From Peribacillus saganii (GTDB lineage: Bacteria; Bacillota; Bacilli; Bacillales; DSM-1321): 64,000 nt of DNA. Below the pieces are notes generated by a model. It did not search any database and had not been told where the DNA came from. It saw nothing but the letters and a program-made list of their open reading frames with translations. Shown piece by piece: positions 42,894 through 52,658 of the stretch; positions within the stretch are counted from its first letter, which is position 1; each line of letters begins with the position of its first letter. The DNA lies in the NCBI RefSeq assembly GCF_003429095.1, contig NZ_QVTE01000066.1, positions 1 to 64,000 of the forward strand, in the 5' to 3' direction. Both the position numbers and the translations under genes were made by a program.

Positions 42894-42896
42894 TAA

Positions 42897-43988
42897 TTGG
42901 AAGAAAAGACAATTGAACAAACTACCGCCGCTACAGAAGAGAAAAAACGGTCCATTTATTCCCTGGAGCTTCATGAATTAAAGGATTGGCTTAAAAGCAA
43001 TGATGAAAAGCCTTTCCGGGCTGAACAGGTATTTGATTGGCTATATAAAAAGCGAGCATCAAGCTTTGAGGATATGTCCAACCTTTCAAAGGAGCTTCGT
43101 GAAAAGCTGGCCAAGGATTTTACAATAACCACGTTAAAAACGCTGATTAAGCATACGTCGAGTGATGGGACAATAAAATTTTTATTTGAACTGCATGACG
43201 GTTATTCAATTGAAACCGTTTTGATGCGCCATGACTATGGTAATTCAGTCTGTGTTACCACTCAAGTCGGATGCCGAATCGGCTGTACCTTCTGTGCATC
43301 CACTCTTGGGGGTTTAAAAAGAAACCTGGAAGCAGGAGAAATCGTGGCCCAGGTCGTAAATGTCCAACAGGCACTTGATGAAACAGAGGAAAGGGTAAGT
43401 TCAGTAGTAATTATGGGTATAGGTGAGCCGTTCGATAATTATGATGCAATGCTTTCTTTCCTAAAAACGATTAATCACGAAAAAGGCCTCAATATCGGGG
43501 CGCGCCACATAACCGTTTCTACCAGTGGAATCATCCCGAAAATTTATCAATTTGCCGATGAAAACATGCAGATTAATTTTGCAATTTCACTACATGCGCC
43601 GAATACTGAACTTCGAAGCAGGCTGATGCCAATCAACCGTGCATACAAGCTCCCTGAGCTTATTGAAGCGGTGAAATATTATACAAACAAGACAGGCAGA
43701 AGGATTAGCTTTGAATACGGGCTGTTTGGCGGTGTCAATGACCAGGTAGAACATGCAGAAGAATTGGCAGCATTGATAAAAGAGTTAAAATGCCATGTTA
43801 ACCTGATACCAGTAAACTATGTACCGGAACGCAACTATGTAAGAACACCTCGTGAACAAATTTTCGAATTTGAAAAGACGCTTAAAAAGCGCGGAATTAA
43901 TGTCACCATCCGCAGGGAACAGGGCCATGATATTGAAGCGGCCTGCGGTCAGCTCCGGGCAAAGGAGCGTAAAGAAGAGACGAGGTGA
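42897..43988 (+). CDS. rlmN: Dual-specificity 23S rRNA/tRNA adenine-C2 methyltransferase RlmN
   Basis: 363-residue radical SAM enzyme methylating A2503 of 23S rRNA and A37 of some tRNAs. Radical SAM cysteines in CRIGCTFC (about 124-131), [15 protein letters not shown], and the C-terminal methyl-carrying Cys in AACGQL. Start TTG 42897 after AAGAAGGTG. Confidence 0.97.
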   Translation: MEEKTIEQTTAATEEKKRSIYSLELHELKDWLKSNDEKPFRAEQVFDWLYKKRASSFEDMSNLSKELREKLAKDFTITTLKTLIKHTSSDGTIKFLFELHDGYSIETVLMRHDYGNSVCVTTQVGCRIGCTFCASTLGGLKRNLEAGEIVAQVVNVQQALDETEERVSSVVIMGIGEPFDNYDAMLSFLKTINHEKGLNIGARHITVSTSGIIPKIYQFADENMQINFAISLHAPNTELRSRLMPINRAYKLPELIEAVKYYTNKTGRRISFEYGLFGGVNDQVEHAEELAALIKELKCHVNLIPVNYVPERNYVRTPREQIFEFEKTLKKRGINVTIRREQGHDIEAACGQLRAKERKEETR

Positions 43989-43993
43989 GGGCT

Positions 43994-44743
43994 ATGAAAG
44001 CTATTTTTAAAAGTGACCGTGGCAAAGTCCGCCAGCATAATGAAGATAACGGAGGGATTTTTAGAAGCTCAAAGGGAGTCCGCCTGGCCATCGTTGCAGA
44101 TGGCATGGGCGGGCACCGTGCTGGTGACGTTGCAAGCGCAATGACCATTCAGGAGCTCCAGTCCCGCTGGGCAGAATCAGGGCCGATGGAGACACCGGAG
44201 GATGCTGAAATATGGCTCCGCGACAATATTGTCCACGTCAATAAGCTACTATTTGAGCATTCTGCAAATAACTCTGAATGCAATGGCATGGGGACAACAA
44301 TTGTCGCTGCTATTTGTACTGACCGCTTTGCAACAGTGGCTAATATTGGTGACAGCCGCTGTTATATTTATAACGAAAGCGGATTCAAACAAATCACCGA
44401 AGACCACTCTCTAGTCAATGAACTTGTCAGGTCCGGTCAGATTTCCAAAGAGGATGCAGAACACCATCCCCGAAAAAACGTACTTCTGAGAGCTTTGGGC
44501 ACCGAAACGAACGTGGTGATGGATACAGTGACAATCGGATTTGAAGAAGGGGACATACTCCTGCTTTGTTCTGATGGTTTATCCAACAAGGTTTCACAGC
44601 CTGAGATGCTTGATGTAATAACGAGAGACACTAATCTGGAACAAAAGGCCGACCGGCTGATTGAGCTTGCCAATGATCATGGAGGCGAAGATAATATCAC
44701 CCTTGTCCTAGTGGAATTTTTCAATGAAAGTGAAGGCGGGTGA
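43994..44743 (+). CDS. prpC: PP2C-type protein phosphatase PrpC
   Basis: 249 residues. Mn-dependent Ser/Thr phosphatase opposing PrkC. PPM motifs RQHNEDNGGIF, VADGMGGHRAGDVAS, GDSRCYIY, LLLCSDGLSN and GGEDNITLVL carry the metal aspartates. ATG 43994 follows GAGGTGAGGG; GTG 43985 is an upstream in-frame alternative. Six bases before prkC. Confidence 0.96.
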   Translation: MKAIFKSDRGKVRQHNEDNGGIFRSSKGVRLAIVADGMGGHRAGDVASAMTIQELQSRWAESGPMETPEDAEIWLRDNIVHVNKLLFEHSANNSECNGMGTTIVAAICTDRFATVANIGDSRCYIYNESGFKQITEDHSLVNELVRSGQISKEDAEHHPRKNVLLRALGTETNVVMDTVTIGFEEGDILLLCSDGLSNKVSQPEMLDVITRDTNLEQKADRLIELANDHGGEDNITLVLVEFFNESEGG

Positions 44744-44748
44744 TACGG

Positions 44749-46740
44749 ATGCTGATAGGAAAGAGAATCAGCGGCCGGTATAAAATTCTAGACATGGTAG
44801 GCGGAGGCGGTATGGCCAACGTATACCTGGCACAGGATATGATTTTAGAACGTGAGGTTGCGCTAAAAATTTTGCGGATGGATTTTTCCAATGATGAAGA
44901 GTTCATTAAACGGTTTAACCGGGAAGCGCAGTCTGCTACCTCCCTGGCTCATCCAAATATAGTCAGCATATATGATGTCGGCGAAGAAAAAGACATTTAC
45001 TATATCGTCATGGAATATGTTAAAGGTCTGACATTAAAGCAGTACATACAAAAGTATTATCCGATACCGATCGAAAAAGCGGTCGATATTATGAAACAGA
45101 TTACAGCGGCTATTGCCCATGCCCATCATAATGGAATTATTCATCGAGATATTAAGCCTCAGAATATATTAATTGATGATCATGGCAATGTTAAAATAAC
45201 AGATTTCGGGATTGCCATGGCATTAAGTGCAACTAGCATCACCCAGACGAACGCCGTCCTGGGTTCTGTCCATTACCTGTCTCCTGAACAGGCGAGGGGC
45301 GGAATGGCCAATAAGAAATCCGATATTTATTCACTGGGAATTGTAATGTTTGAAATCGTAACTGGGAGGCTGCCTTTCTCAGGGGAATCTGCTGTTTCCA
45401 TTGCATTGAAGCACCTTCAATCAGAAACTCCGTCGCCCCGCCGCTGGAATCCAGAAATTCCTCAGAGCGTGGAAAATATTATTTTAAAAGCGACAGCCAA
45501 GGATTCTTATTACAGATACAGCAGCGTTGACGAAATGGAAGATGATATCCGTACAGCCTTGCAGCCGGAGCGGATCAATGAAACGCCTTTTACTATCCCA
45601 GAAGATGAGGAAGCTACGAAAGCAATCCCCATCATAACTAATGACAATGTGCCGCCGAGGGAAGAAACATTAATCAGGGATCCTGACAGATCGACAATCG
45701 TCAATGCCGAACAGTCACAGCCAAAGGAAAAAAAGAAAAACACCGCCCCAAAAGACAAGAAAAAAGGCAAAAAGGTAATGATTACTCTACTAATAATTTT
45801 TACTCTGCTATTAACGCTGGGCATCCTTACTGTGACGGTTTTCCCTCAGCTCCTGGGTCCTGAAGAGGTAAAGGTACCGGACGTAAGAGGAGAAGACCTT
45901 GATGACGCCTTAACTTCTCTGATGGGTGCAGGGTTTGAAATTGGCGAGACTCATAAACTTGAAGATGAGGAAATTCCTGATGGTGCGGTAATCAAAACTG
46001 ACCCTGAAGCAGGTAAGCTTGTAAAAGAAGGCCAAGAGATTGATATTTACCGGAGTACCGGGAAGGGAAAAGTTGAACTTTCTGATTACCGCGAGCGCCT
46101 ATATGAAACAATACAGCCTAATCTCAAGGAAATCGGATTCAAAGAAATCGATATACAGGAAGAATTCAACGAAGAAAGTGAACCCGGTACCATCCTGGAA
46201 CAGTCGCCTTCGCCAGGCACAGAAGTCGTTCCCTCCGAAACAGTGCTTGAGCTCGTGGTCAGCAAAGGCGCGGATAAAATCACTCTTAAGGACTTGAAGG
46301 AATACACGAAAAAAAGCCTGGATGATTATGAAGATGAGGCTGGGATTATTATTGAGGTAGATAAAGAAGAATATCACGACACAATCCCTGTCGGCCAGGT
46401 TATCAGCCAGTCGCCTGCAGCTTATACCAAAATCAATAAAGGCAGCACCGTCAAGGTAGTTCTCTCAAAAGGAAAGGAAGAGCTTCCTCCCAAACAGGTA
46501 ACAAGGGACATCACGATAGAATATGCTCCTGTGACCCCTGGGGAGCCACAGGAAGTACAAATATTCATCCAAGATATGACCCGGGATATTTCTGTACTTG
46601 ATAATAGCTTCTTTATTACGGAGACTGCAAAAGAAACGCTTACTTTTACAATAGCACCTGGTACAACAGCTATCTATAAAGTAATCAGGGACAATACAAC
46701 AATTTTTGAAGAGTACGTTCCGTATCCTGATGAAGAATAA
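44749..46740 (+). CDS. prkC: PASTA-domain Ser/Thr protein kinase PrkC
   Basis: 663 residues. Cytoplasmic kinase domain (about 10-270: GGGGMANVYLAQD, HRDIKPQNILI, DFGIA, SVHYLSPEQARGG), a basic linker, one membrane helix (about 340-361) and three extracellular PASTA repeats (about 365-570) with a further C-terminal domain. In B. subtilis it senses muropeptides, triggers spore germination and phosphorylates many targets. ATG 44749 matches the family start MLIGKRISGRY. Confidence 0.97.
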   Translation: MLIGKRISGRYKILDMVGGGGMANVYLAQDMILEREVALKILRMDFSNDEEFIKRFNREAQSATSLAHPNIVSIYDVGEEKDIYYIVMEYVKGLTLKQYIQKYYPIPIEKAVDIMKQITAAIAHAHHNGIIHRDIKPQNILIDDHGNVKITDFGIAMALSATSITQTNAVLGSVHYLSPEQARGGMANKKSDIYSLGIVMFEIVTGRLPFSGESAVSIALKHLQSETPSPRRWNPEIPQSVENIILKATAKDSYYRYSSVDEMEDDIRTALQPERINETPFTIPEDEEATKAIPIITNDNVPPREETLIRDPDRSTIVNAEQSQPKEKKKNTAPKDKKKGKKVMITLLIIFTLLLTLGILTVTVFPQLLGPEEVKVPDVRGEDLDDALTSLMGAGFEIGETHKLEDEEIPDGAVIKTDPEAGKLVKEGQEIDIYRSTGKGKVELSDYRERLYETIQPNLKEIGFKEIDIQEEFNEESEPGTILEQSPSPGTEVVPSETVLELVVSKGADKITLKDLKEYTKKSLDDYEDEAGIIIEVDKEEYHDTIPVGQVISQSPAAYTKINKGSTVKVVLSKGKEELPPKQVTRDITIEYAPVTPGEPQEVQIFIQDMTRDISVLDNSFFITETAKETLTFTIAPGTTAIYKVIRDNTTIFEEYVPYPDEE

Positions 46741-46754
46741 TAAGGAGTGATGCT

Positions 46755-47636
46755 ATGCCTTCAGGCAAAATTATTAAAGCTCTTAGCGGTTTTTATTATG
46801 TCTTGGATGGAGATAAGATTGTGCAATGCAGGGGAAGAGGGGTATTCCGCAAGAATAAAGTCACCCCCTTGGTAGGGGACAGTGTTGTTTACCAGGCTGA
46901 GAATATCACGGATGGGTATATCCTGGAAGTGAATGAGAGAAAAAATGAACTAATCAGGCCGCCAATTGCCAACGTCGATCAAGCTATACTGGTTTTCTCA
47001 GCTGTGGAACCGGACTTTAGCACTGCACTGCTCGACAGATTTTTAGTGCTCATCGAGGATAATGAGATTGAGCCGATTATTGTTGTCAGCAAAATGGATT
47101 TGGCCTCATCTGGCAGTAAAGACGAGCTGGATCAGTATATTAAGGATTATGAAGCAATGGGCTATACTGTTATTGCTACATCCTCCGTTACTTCAGATGG
47201 AACAGAACGTTTGCTGCCTTTTCTGGAAGATAAAATCAGCGTGTTTGCCGGTCAATCCGGTGTCGGGAAATCTTCGCTATTAAATGCCATTAACCCGGAA
47301 CTTGAGCTCAAAACGAACGATATCTCTACACATCTTGGCAGGGGAAAGCATACGACGAGACATGTCGAGTTAATCCATATCGGGACCGGCCTTGTAGCTG
47401 ACACTCCGGGATTTAGTTCGCTGGAGTTCATTGAGATTGAAGCAGAAAGGCTATCCTACTGTTTCCCGGAAATTCACAAAACCGGAGAGTTATGCAAATT
47501 CCGTGGCTGCCTCCATGACAAAGAACCTAAATGTGCGGTTAAAGGAGCGGTCGAGGATGGAGTAATCCCTGATTACCGGTACCATCACTATATACAGTTT
47601 TTAGATGAAATCAGAGAGAGAAAGCCGAGGTATTAA
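46755..47636 (+). CDS. rsgA: Small ribosomal subunit biogenesis GTPase RsgA (CpgA)
   Basis: 293 residues. Circularly permuted GTPase: OB domain (about 1-65), G4 VVSKMDLA, G1 [17 protein letters not shown]3 DTPGFSS, then a zinc domain (C-x6-C-x-H-x5-[15 protein letters not shown]). Late step in 30S assembly. Ribosome site AAGGAGTGA. Confidence 0.96.
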   Translation: MPSGKIIKALSGFYYVLDGDKIVQCRGRGVFRKNKVTPLVGDSVVYQAENITDGYILEVNERKNELIRPPIANVDQAILVFSAVEPDFSTALLDRFLVLIEDNEIEPIIVVSKMDLASSGSKDELDQYIKDYEAMGYTVIATSSVTSDGTERLLPFLEDKISVFAGQSGVGKSSLLNAINPELELKTNDISTHLGRGKHTTRHVELIHIGTGLVADTPGFSSLEFIEIEAERLSYCFPEIHKTGELCKFRGCLHDKEPKCAVKGAVEDGVIPDYRYHHYIQFLDEIRERKPRY

Positions 47637-47640
47637 TGCG

Positions 47641-48285
47641 ATGAAGATTGCACCATCAATATTGTCTGCGGATTTTTCGCGCTTGGGAGAGGAAATTCGT
47701 GATGTTGAGGCTGGCGGTGCTGATTATATCCATGTTGACGTTATGGATGGCCATTTTGTCCCGAATATCACCATAGGTCCGCTTATCGTTGAAGGGATCC
47801 GCCCTGTAACAAAGCTGCCGCTTGATGTACATCTGATGATTGAAAATCCGGACCGGTACATTGAGGCTTTTGCAAAAGCAGGTGCAGATTATATAACAGT
47901 TCACGTCGAGGCCTGCCCTCATTTGCATAGAACGATCCAGCTTATTAAATCATTAGGTGTTAAGGCGGGAGTAGTTTTAAATCCAGCAACTCCAGTTTCA
48001 ACGATTCAGCAGATTATAGAGGACCTCGATATGGTGCTGCTTATGTCTGTAAATCCAGGTTTTGGAGGCCAGAATTTTATTTCTTCCACTTTGCGAAAGA
48101 TAAGAGAAGTAAAAGAAATGGCAGATTCAAAAGGACTTCAGCTGGAAATTGAAGTGGATGGCGGCATTAACGCTCAAACTGCTAAGCTTTGCGTTGAGCA
48201 GGGAGCAACTGTCCTGGTAGCAGGATCAGCTATCTTTAATCAATTGGACCGGAAGGCTGCAATCGAAAATATCCGGGGAATTTAA
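47641..48285 (+). CDS. rpe: Ribulose-phosphate 3-epimerase
   Basis: 214-residue TIM barrel of the pentose phosphate pathway. Motifs [44 protein letters not shown] and EVDGGI carry the metal and catalytic residues. ATG 47641 is 4 bases after the rsgA stop and matches the family N terminus; its ribosome site (CCGAGG) is weak, suggesting coupling. Confidence 0.96.
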   Translation: MKIAPSILSADFSRLGEEIRDVEAGGADYIHVDVMDGHFVPNITIGPLIVEGIRPVTKLPLDVHLMIENPDRYIEAFAKAGADYITVHVEACPHLHRTIQLIKSLGVKAGVVLNPATPVSTIQQIIEDLDMVLLMSVNPGFGGQNFISSTLRKIREVKEMADSKGLQLEIEVDGGINAQTAKLCVEQGATVLVAGSAIFNQLDRKAAIENIRGI

Positions 48286-48351
48286 GGTTATAAATGCAGC
48301 GAAGCTGACTGCTTCAAACGCAGTATGCAGAATTTCTAGCTGTGGAAAAAC

Positions 48352-48393
48352 AGACCCTGTTATTCACCGGAGAGCGGCTGATGGCAGGGTCTA
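48352..48393 (+). terminator. Hairpin between rpe and thiN
   Basis: AGACCCTG (48352-48359) pairs with CAGGGTCT (48385-48392) around a 25-base loop, followed by ACTTATAT, which is a poor T tract. A weak terminator or leader hairpin. Confidence 0.4.
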
Positions 48394-48433
48394 CTTATAT
48401 ATATAAAAGCAATAAAGAAGGGGGTGCTTGTTT

Positions 48434-49087
48434 ATGAATATATGCCTTGTTGCAGGAGGACCACCTGAACTGCTGCCTGATTTAAGCCTCTATCAATCTC
48501 CCAGCACTTTATGGGTAGGGATTGACCGTGGTGTGTTTATTTTGCTTGAAAAAGGAATAAAGCCTGATGTAGCTTTTGGAGACTTTGACTCAGTAACCGG
48601 AGACGAATTAGACTTGATCACGGCACAGCTGGGCGAATTGGAAATTTATCCATCCGAAAAGGATGAAACTGATATGGAAATCGCCTTCAACTGGACCATG
48701 TCACAAAAAGCGGAAAATATCTTTATTTTCGGGGCAACTGGAGGCAGGCTCGACCATATGCTTGCCAACATTCAGCTTTTAACAAGAGATGAGGTACTTC
48801 TGAACAGTGATGACCCTGAAATTCATGTTGTTGACCGTTTGAATATGATTACCGTACGTAAACCGGGCACCTACCATATTTCCCGGCAGACAGAGTTTCG
48901 GTATGTATCATTTCTGCCTGTTACCCGGGAAGTAAAAGGGATTACTCTTAACGGCTTTAAATATCCTTTAGACAATATGGATATAAAAATGGGTTTCTCA
49001 TTATGCGTCAGCAACGAACTTATTTCAAACAATGGTACTTTTTCGTTTACGGATGGCATATTATTGGTGGTAAGAAGCCGTGATTGA
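48434..49087 (+). CDS. thiN: Thiamine pyrophosphokinase
   Basis: 217 residues (B. subtilis YloS 214). Makes thiamine diphosphate from thiamine and ATP. Motifs WVGIDRGVFILLEKGIKPD, AFGDFDSVTG, KDETDMEIA and FGATGGRLDHMLANI are intact. ATG 48434 with AAGGGGG about 10 bases upstream; an in-frame TTG at 48428 is less likely. Confidence 0.95.
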   Translation: MNICLVAGGPPELLPDLSLYQSPSTLWVGIDRGVFILLEKGIKPDVAFGDFDSVTGDELDLITAQLGELEIYPSEKDETDMEIAFNWTMSQKAENIFIFGATGGRLDHMLANIQLLTRDEVLLNSDDPEIHVVDRLNMITVRKPGTYHISRQTEFRYVSFLPVTREVKGITLNGFKYPLDNMDIKMGFSLCVSNELISNNGTFSFTDGILLVVRSRD

Positions 49088-49187
49088 ATTCACGCTTATA
49101 TGGGAAAAGCGGGCATGAGTGATGATGTCTGGATATCTCCTGATAAGCTTAAATTGAAATAAGTGAGATATTGCGAGGAGGGGCATT

Positions 49188-49268
49188 ATGAAATTTTATA
49201 CAATTAAATTGCCAAGATTTCTGGGCGGGTTAGTGCGCGCTATGCTCGGAGCATTTAAAAAAGATTAA
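49188..49268 (+). CDS. spoVM: Stage V sporulation protein M
   Basis: 26-residue amphipathic peptide, MKFYTIKLPRFLGGLVRAML then GAFKKD. It recognises the convex forespore membrane, anchors SpoIVA and starts spore coat assembly. Pro9, which kinks the helix, is kept. Ribosome site GCGAGGAGGGGC precedes the ATG and a terminator follows 24 bases later, so it is its own unit. Expected to be sigma-E dependent; I could not place the promoter with confidence in 49088-49180. Confidence 0.97.
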   Translation: MKFYTIKLPRFLGGLVRAMLGAFKKD

Positions 49269-49291
49269 AAATGAATTGAATGGAACATCCT

Positions 49292-49319
49292 TAGCACCCA
49301 GCTCAGTGGGTGTTTTTTT
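49292..49319 (+). terminator. Terminator after spoVM
   Basis: CACCCA-GCTCAG-TGGGTG followed by T7. Confidence 0.93.
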
Positions 49320-49416
49320 AATTCTGTTTTACCATAAAGCTTGAACACATTAAAATCTGCTGCAAATGGCCAGATGGCAGCCCAAACCCGTATGAAAAAC
49401 TCATTTATGCCGAGAA

Positions 49417-49448
49417 ATAAAAAAGGCATCCTTATTATCAAGGATGCC
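49417..49448 (-). terminator. Terminator of rpmB (minus strand)
   Basis: GGCATCCTT-ATTATC-AAGGATGCC (49425-49448) with A-rich sequence on the left (49417-49424), giving a U tract when read on the minus strand. Confidence 0.92.
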
Positions 49449-49454
49449 TGAGCA

Positions 49455-49643
49455 TTATACGCGTTCTACTTTGCCTGATTTAAGAGCTCTTGCAGAAACG
49501 TATACACGCTTAGGTTTGCCGTCAACTAAAATACGTACCTTTTGAAGGTTAGCGCCCCATGTACGCTTGCTTGCGTTCATTGCGTGAGAGCGGCTATTAC
49601 CAGAACGAGTTTTTCTTCCAGTGATTACACATTTACGTGCCAT
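49455..49643 (-). CDS. rpmB: Large ribosomal subunit protein bL28
   Basis: 62 residues. [20 protein letters not shown] with [18 protein letters not shown]. Basic 50S protein. Zinc-type L28 proteins carry two CxxC pairs; only one Cys (C5) is seen here, so this is the zinc-free form. Ribosome site TAGGAGGGAA upstream on the minus strand. Divergent from yloU, as in B. subtilis. Confidence 0.97.
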   Translation of the reverse strand: MARKCVITGRKTRSGNSRSHAMNASKRTWGANLQKVRILVDGKPKRVYVSARALKSGKVERV

Positions 49644-49786
49644 ATTAAATTCCCTCCTAACTACGTGCTACGCTTAAGTATCAATCTTCTTAAGTCTTTT
49701 ATAAGTCTTTAGAAAACACTTTAATAATTTAACACACATGCAGTTAGAATGCAATACTTCTGTTCTAAGGTTTCAAGAAAAAAACC

Positions 49787-49818
49787 TTGACATATTACTA
49801 TAGTGATTGCTTTATAAT
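49787..49818 (+). promoter_or_regulatory. Candidate promoter of yloU with long spacer
   Basis: TTGACA (49787-49792) and TATAAT (49813-49818) are both perfect sigma-A hexamers but are 20 bases apart instead of 17. Between rpmB and yloU (49644-49970) nothing else is evident; the minus-strand rpmB promoter could not be assigned. Confidence 0.45.
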
Positions 49819-49970
49819 AAGACAGTAACGAAAAAAAAGAGTGTCAGGCCTGAAAATCCCATGCTTAAAGTACTGGCCTGAAAGCGTTTTGCGATCTTTA
49901 CTTTTAAAAAAAATGACAATATAGTAAAATGTCTATAGCAATGGAGTAATTTCCAAAGGGGGAACGATTA

Positions 49971-50333
49971 ATGTCCATCGAATTAAAAACGAAGTTCGGT
50001 CAGATCGATATCTCAAATGATGTTATCGCTACGGTTGCCGGCGGAGCTGCTGTCGACTGCTATGGCATTGTAGGGATGGCTTCCAAAAAGCAGCTTAAAG
50101 ACGGAATCGCGGAAATGTTAAGAAGAGAAAACTTTGCTAAGGGTGTTATCGTTCGCCAGGAAAACGATGAAGTACATATTGATATGTTCATAATTGTAAG
50201 TTATGGAACGAAAATATCAGAGGTTGCCCATAATGTTCAATCAAAAGTAAAGTACACTCTTGATAAAACGGTTGGACTTGCTGTGGATTCCGTAAATATT
50301 TTTGTTCAGGGAGTCCGAGTGACGAACCCATAG
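49971..50333 (+). CDS. yloU: Asp23/Gls24-family protein YloU
   Basis: 120-residue Asp23 domain protein (FGQIDISNDVIATVAGGAAVD; VDMFIIVSYGTKISEVAHNV-like core). Family members are linked to envelope stress and, in this locus, to fatty-acid kinase genes; the molecular role is unknown. Ribosome site AAAGGGGG. 15 bases before yloV. Confidence 0.93.
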   Translation: MSIELKTKFGQIDISNDVIATVAGGAAVDCYGIVGMASKKQLKDGIAEMLRRENFAKGVIVRQENDEVHIDMFIIVSYGTKISEVAHNVQSKVKYTLDKTVGLAVDSVNIFVQGVRVTNP

Positions 50334-50348
50334 TAAGGAGGAAAGTTT

Positions 50349-52031
50349 GTGTCGATTAAAAGTATTAATGGAAAGCGTTTTGCTGAAATGATCATCCAGG
50401 GTGCCAACCATCTTGCAGCGAATGCAAACATGGTTGATGCTCTGAACGTTTTTCCAGTGCCGGATGGTGATACCGGGACAAATATGAATCTATCCATGAC
50501 TTCGGGCGCTAAGGAAGTTAAGGATAATGTGCAGGACCATATTGGAAAAGTCGGGGCTTCCTTGTCAAAGGGACTTCTGATGGGGGCGCGCGGAAACTCA
50601 GGAGTAATCCTTTCGCAATTATTCCGCGGATTTTCCAAATCTATAGAGCATAAGCAATCTATTAACAGTGAAGAATTTGCTCATGCTTTTGAAGCAGGTG
50701 TCGAAACAGCATACAAAGCAGTCATGAAGCCGGTTGAGGGAACAATCCTGACGGTTGCAAAGGATGCGGCCAAACGCGCTGTCGCTGCTGCTAAAAATGA
50801 GACAGACATCATTGCGGTTATGGAAGAAACTCTTAAGGAAGCTAAGGCATCCTTAAATAGAACGCCTGATTTACTGCCGGTTCTGAAAGAAGTTGGCGTA
50901 GTCGATAGCGGCGGGCAAGGGCTTGTGCTTGTTTATGAAGGCTTCCTTGCCGAACTGAAGGGTGAAAAGCTGCCTGAAACACAGTATAATGGTCCTTCAA
51001 TGGATGAGCTGGTAAGTGCTGAGCATCATATAAACGTTCAGGGACATATCAACACGGAAGATATCGTTTTTGGCTATTGCACCGAATTTATGGTCAAGCT
51101 TGAAAAGGATAAGATGTCACAAAAGCCATTCGACGAACAGCAATTCCGTAATGATCTAAGTGAATACGGTGATTCTCTGCTGGTTATTTCCGACGACGAA
51201 ATTGTTAAGGTGCACATTCACTCCGAACAGCCGGGTGAGTGCTTAAACTATGGCCAGAAATACGGCAGCTTAATAAAGTTAAAAATCGAAAATATGCGTG
51301 AACAGCACAGCAGTATCGTTGGAGAAACTCATTCCAAATTAAATACAGAGATGAAACCCGCTAAGAAGGAACAATCAGAGTATGGTATTGTCGCTGTTGC
51401 AATGGGGTCAGGTATCACTTCACTATTTAAAAGCATTGGGGCGAACGCTGTAATAGAGGGCGGCCAAACGATGAATCCTAGCACGGAGGATATCGTTACG
51501 GCAGTGAAGGAAACAAATGCCAAGAACGTAATCATTCTGCCTAATAACAAAAACATCATCATGGCAGCTGAGCAGGCTGCAGATGTGCTGGAGGAAAATA
51601 TTATTGTTATCCCTTCCAAGACTGTTCCTCAGGGAATGAGCGCACTTCTGGCCTTTAATCCTTCTGCTAAACCAGAGCAAAACTCTGAAGCGATGAAGGA
51701 TGCGCTAAGTCATGTGAAAACAGGGCAAATTACCTATGCAGTTCGTGATACAAGCATTGACGGGCTTGAAATCGAAAAAGGTGACTTTATGGGGCTTGCA
51801 GACGGAAAAATCGTGATTAAGAACAAGGATAAGGTTCAGGCTGCCAAGGAATTACTGAAGGAAATAATGGATGAAGAATCAGAAATTCTGACAATCTTGT
51901 ACGGTGAAGAAGCAAGCCGGGAAGAGGTAGACTTAATTGTTGAATTTGCCAATGAAAACTTCGAAGATGCAGAGGTAGAGATTCACAACGGAAACCAGCC
52001 GTTATATTCTTTCATTTTTTCAATTGAATAA
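50349..52031 (+). CDS. yloV: Fatty acid kinase catalytic subunit-like protein (FakA/YloV, DAK2 domain)
   Basis: 560 residues. N-terminal DAK2 (Dha kinase-like) ATP domain with the signature NVFPVPDGDTGTNM (about 33-46) and GARGNSGVILSQ; middle domain with a conserved VKVHIHSEQPGE; C-terminal DegV-like DAK domain. FakA phosphorylates fatty acids carried by FakB proteins for PlsX/PlsY, so it links to plsX at 55 kb. Start GTG 50349 after TAAGGAGG. Confidence 0.92.
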   Translation: MSIKSINGKRFAEMIIQGANHLAANANMVDALNVFPVPDGDTGTNMNLSMTSGAKEVKDNVQDHIGKVGASLSKGLLMGARGNSGVILSQLFRGFSKSIEHKQSINSEEFAHAFEAGVETAYKAVMKPVEGTILTVAKDAAKRAVAAAKNETDIIAVMEETLKEAKASLNRTPDLLPVLKEVGVVDSGGQGLVLVYEGFLAELKGEKLPETQYNGPSMDELVSAEHHINVQGHINTEDIVFGYCTEFMVKLEKDKMSQKPFDEQQFRNDLSEYGDSLLVISDDEIVKVHIHSEQPGECLNYGQKYGSLIKLKIENMREQHSSIVGETHSKLNTEMKPAKKEQSEYGIVAVAMGSGITSLFKSIGANAVIEGGQTMNPSTEDIVTAVKETNAKNVIILPNNKNIIMAAEQAADVLEENIIVIPSKTVPQGMSALLAFNPSAKPEQNSEAMKDALSHVKTGQITYAVRDTSIDGLEIEKGDFMGLADGKIVIKNKDKVQAAKELLKEIMDEESEILTILYGEEASREEVDLIVEFANENFEDAEVEIHNGNQPLYSFIFSIE

Positions 52032-52157
52032 GCAACAATGAATTAGCTGTTCCATTGTACCGGCCTAAAGAGAGCGAATTGCTTGAAATGCAGATTGCTA
52101 TAGGCACAGGGTATGATGGAGCAGTTTTTTTATTTGGAAAAAAAGACTTTTTTAACC

Positions 52158-52337
52158 TGTACAGAGTATAGCCCCAGCACCCAGCCCCTCAGGGTCATCA
52201 GCAGGCAAAAAGCGCCTTCTTTCAGCACTTGTCTTATGCTTGTCGGAGGCCCACAGGACGTGGGTCAGAACGGCGTTCCCACAGGACGTGGCGAATTTAG
52301 CCGTTCTTCCTCTAAAACAGGGCGCTTCCGCTTTCTT
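52158..52337 (+). repeat. Dispersed structured repeat, copy R7A (long form), before recG
   Basis: TGTACAGAGTATAGCCCCAGC begins it, GGGCGCTTCCGCTTT ends it. It holds the GGCAAAAAGCGCC module, CCCAC-AGGAC-GTGGG (52250-52264), and AACGGC (52269-52274) paired with GCCGTT (52100+200 to +205, i.e. 52300-52305) around an inner hairpin with loop AGGAC. In B. subtilis this interval holds sdaAB and sdaAA; no trace of them is seen. Confidence 0.87.
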
Positions 52338-52565
52338 GATATCCAGCTCCAGCACTCAGCAATTTTTTTTCGCAGGAAAATAAAGCCCCGACGCACAGGC
52401 CATGACACGCTTTGGCACCGAGGGATCTCACGAAATAATACGGCAGCTTTGTGAGGATGCGCTAGTGCTGACGTCATAAATGGACAAGGGTTGATCGGGT
52501 TTAAGTTACAACATTGGCGATTGTAGCAGTCCTTACGCTAATCAATGCGCTTGCGTTTTCCGTAT
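52338..52565 (+). repeat. Dispersed repeat, copy R7B (diverged second type), before recG
   Basis: ATATCCAGCTCCAGCACTCAGC opens a second copy in tandem with R7A and CAATGCGCTTGCGTTTTCC closes it. Its middle differs: TTTTTTTTCGCAGGAAAATAAAG, then GACGCACAGGCCATGACACG and CAGCTTTGTGAGGATGCGCT. Close relatives of these pieces recur at 58530-58650 (copy R8), so there is a second sequence subtype. Confidence 0.7.
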
Positions 52566-52658
52566 CGATCGGAACATCAGTTTGTATAATTTCTGGAATA
52601 ATTGGCCGGTTTGAGCGATAATAGAGTAAGAAAAATAGAATGTAGAGGGAGAAACCGC

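Noticed and set aside
52113-52454. 113-residue frame before recG
   Set aside because: Lies entirely over repeats R7A and R7B; the same repeat gives unrelated frames elsewhere.
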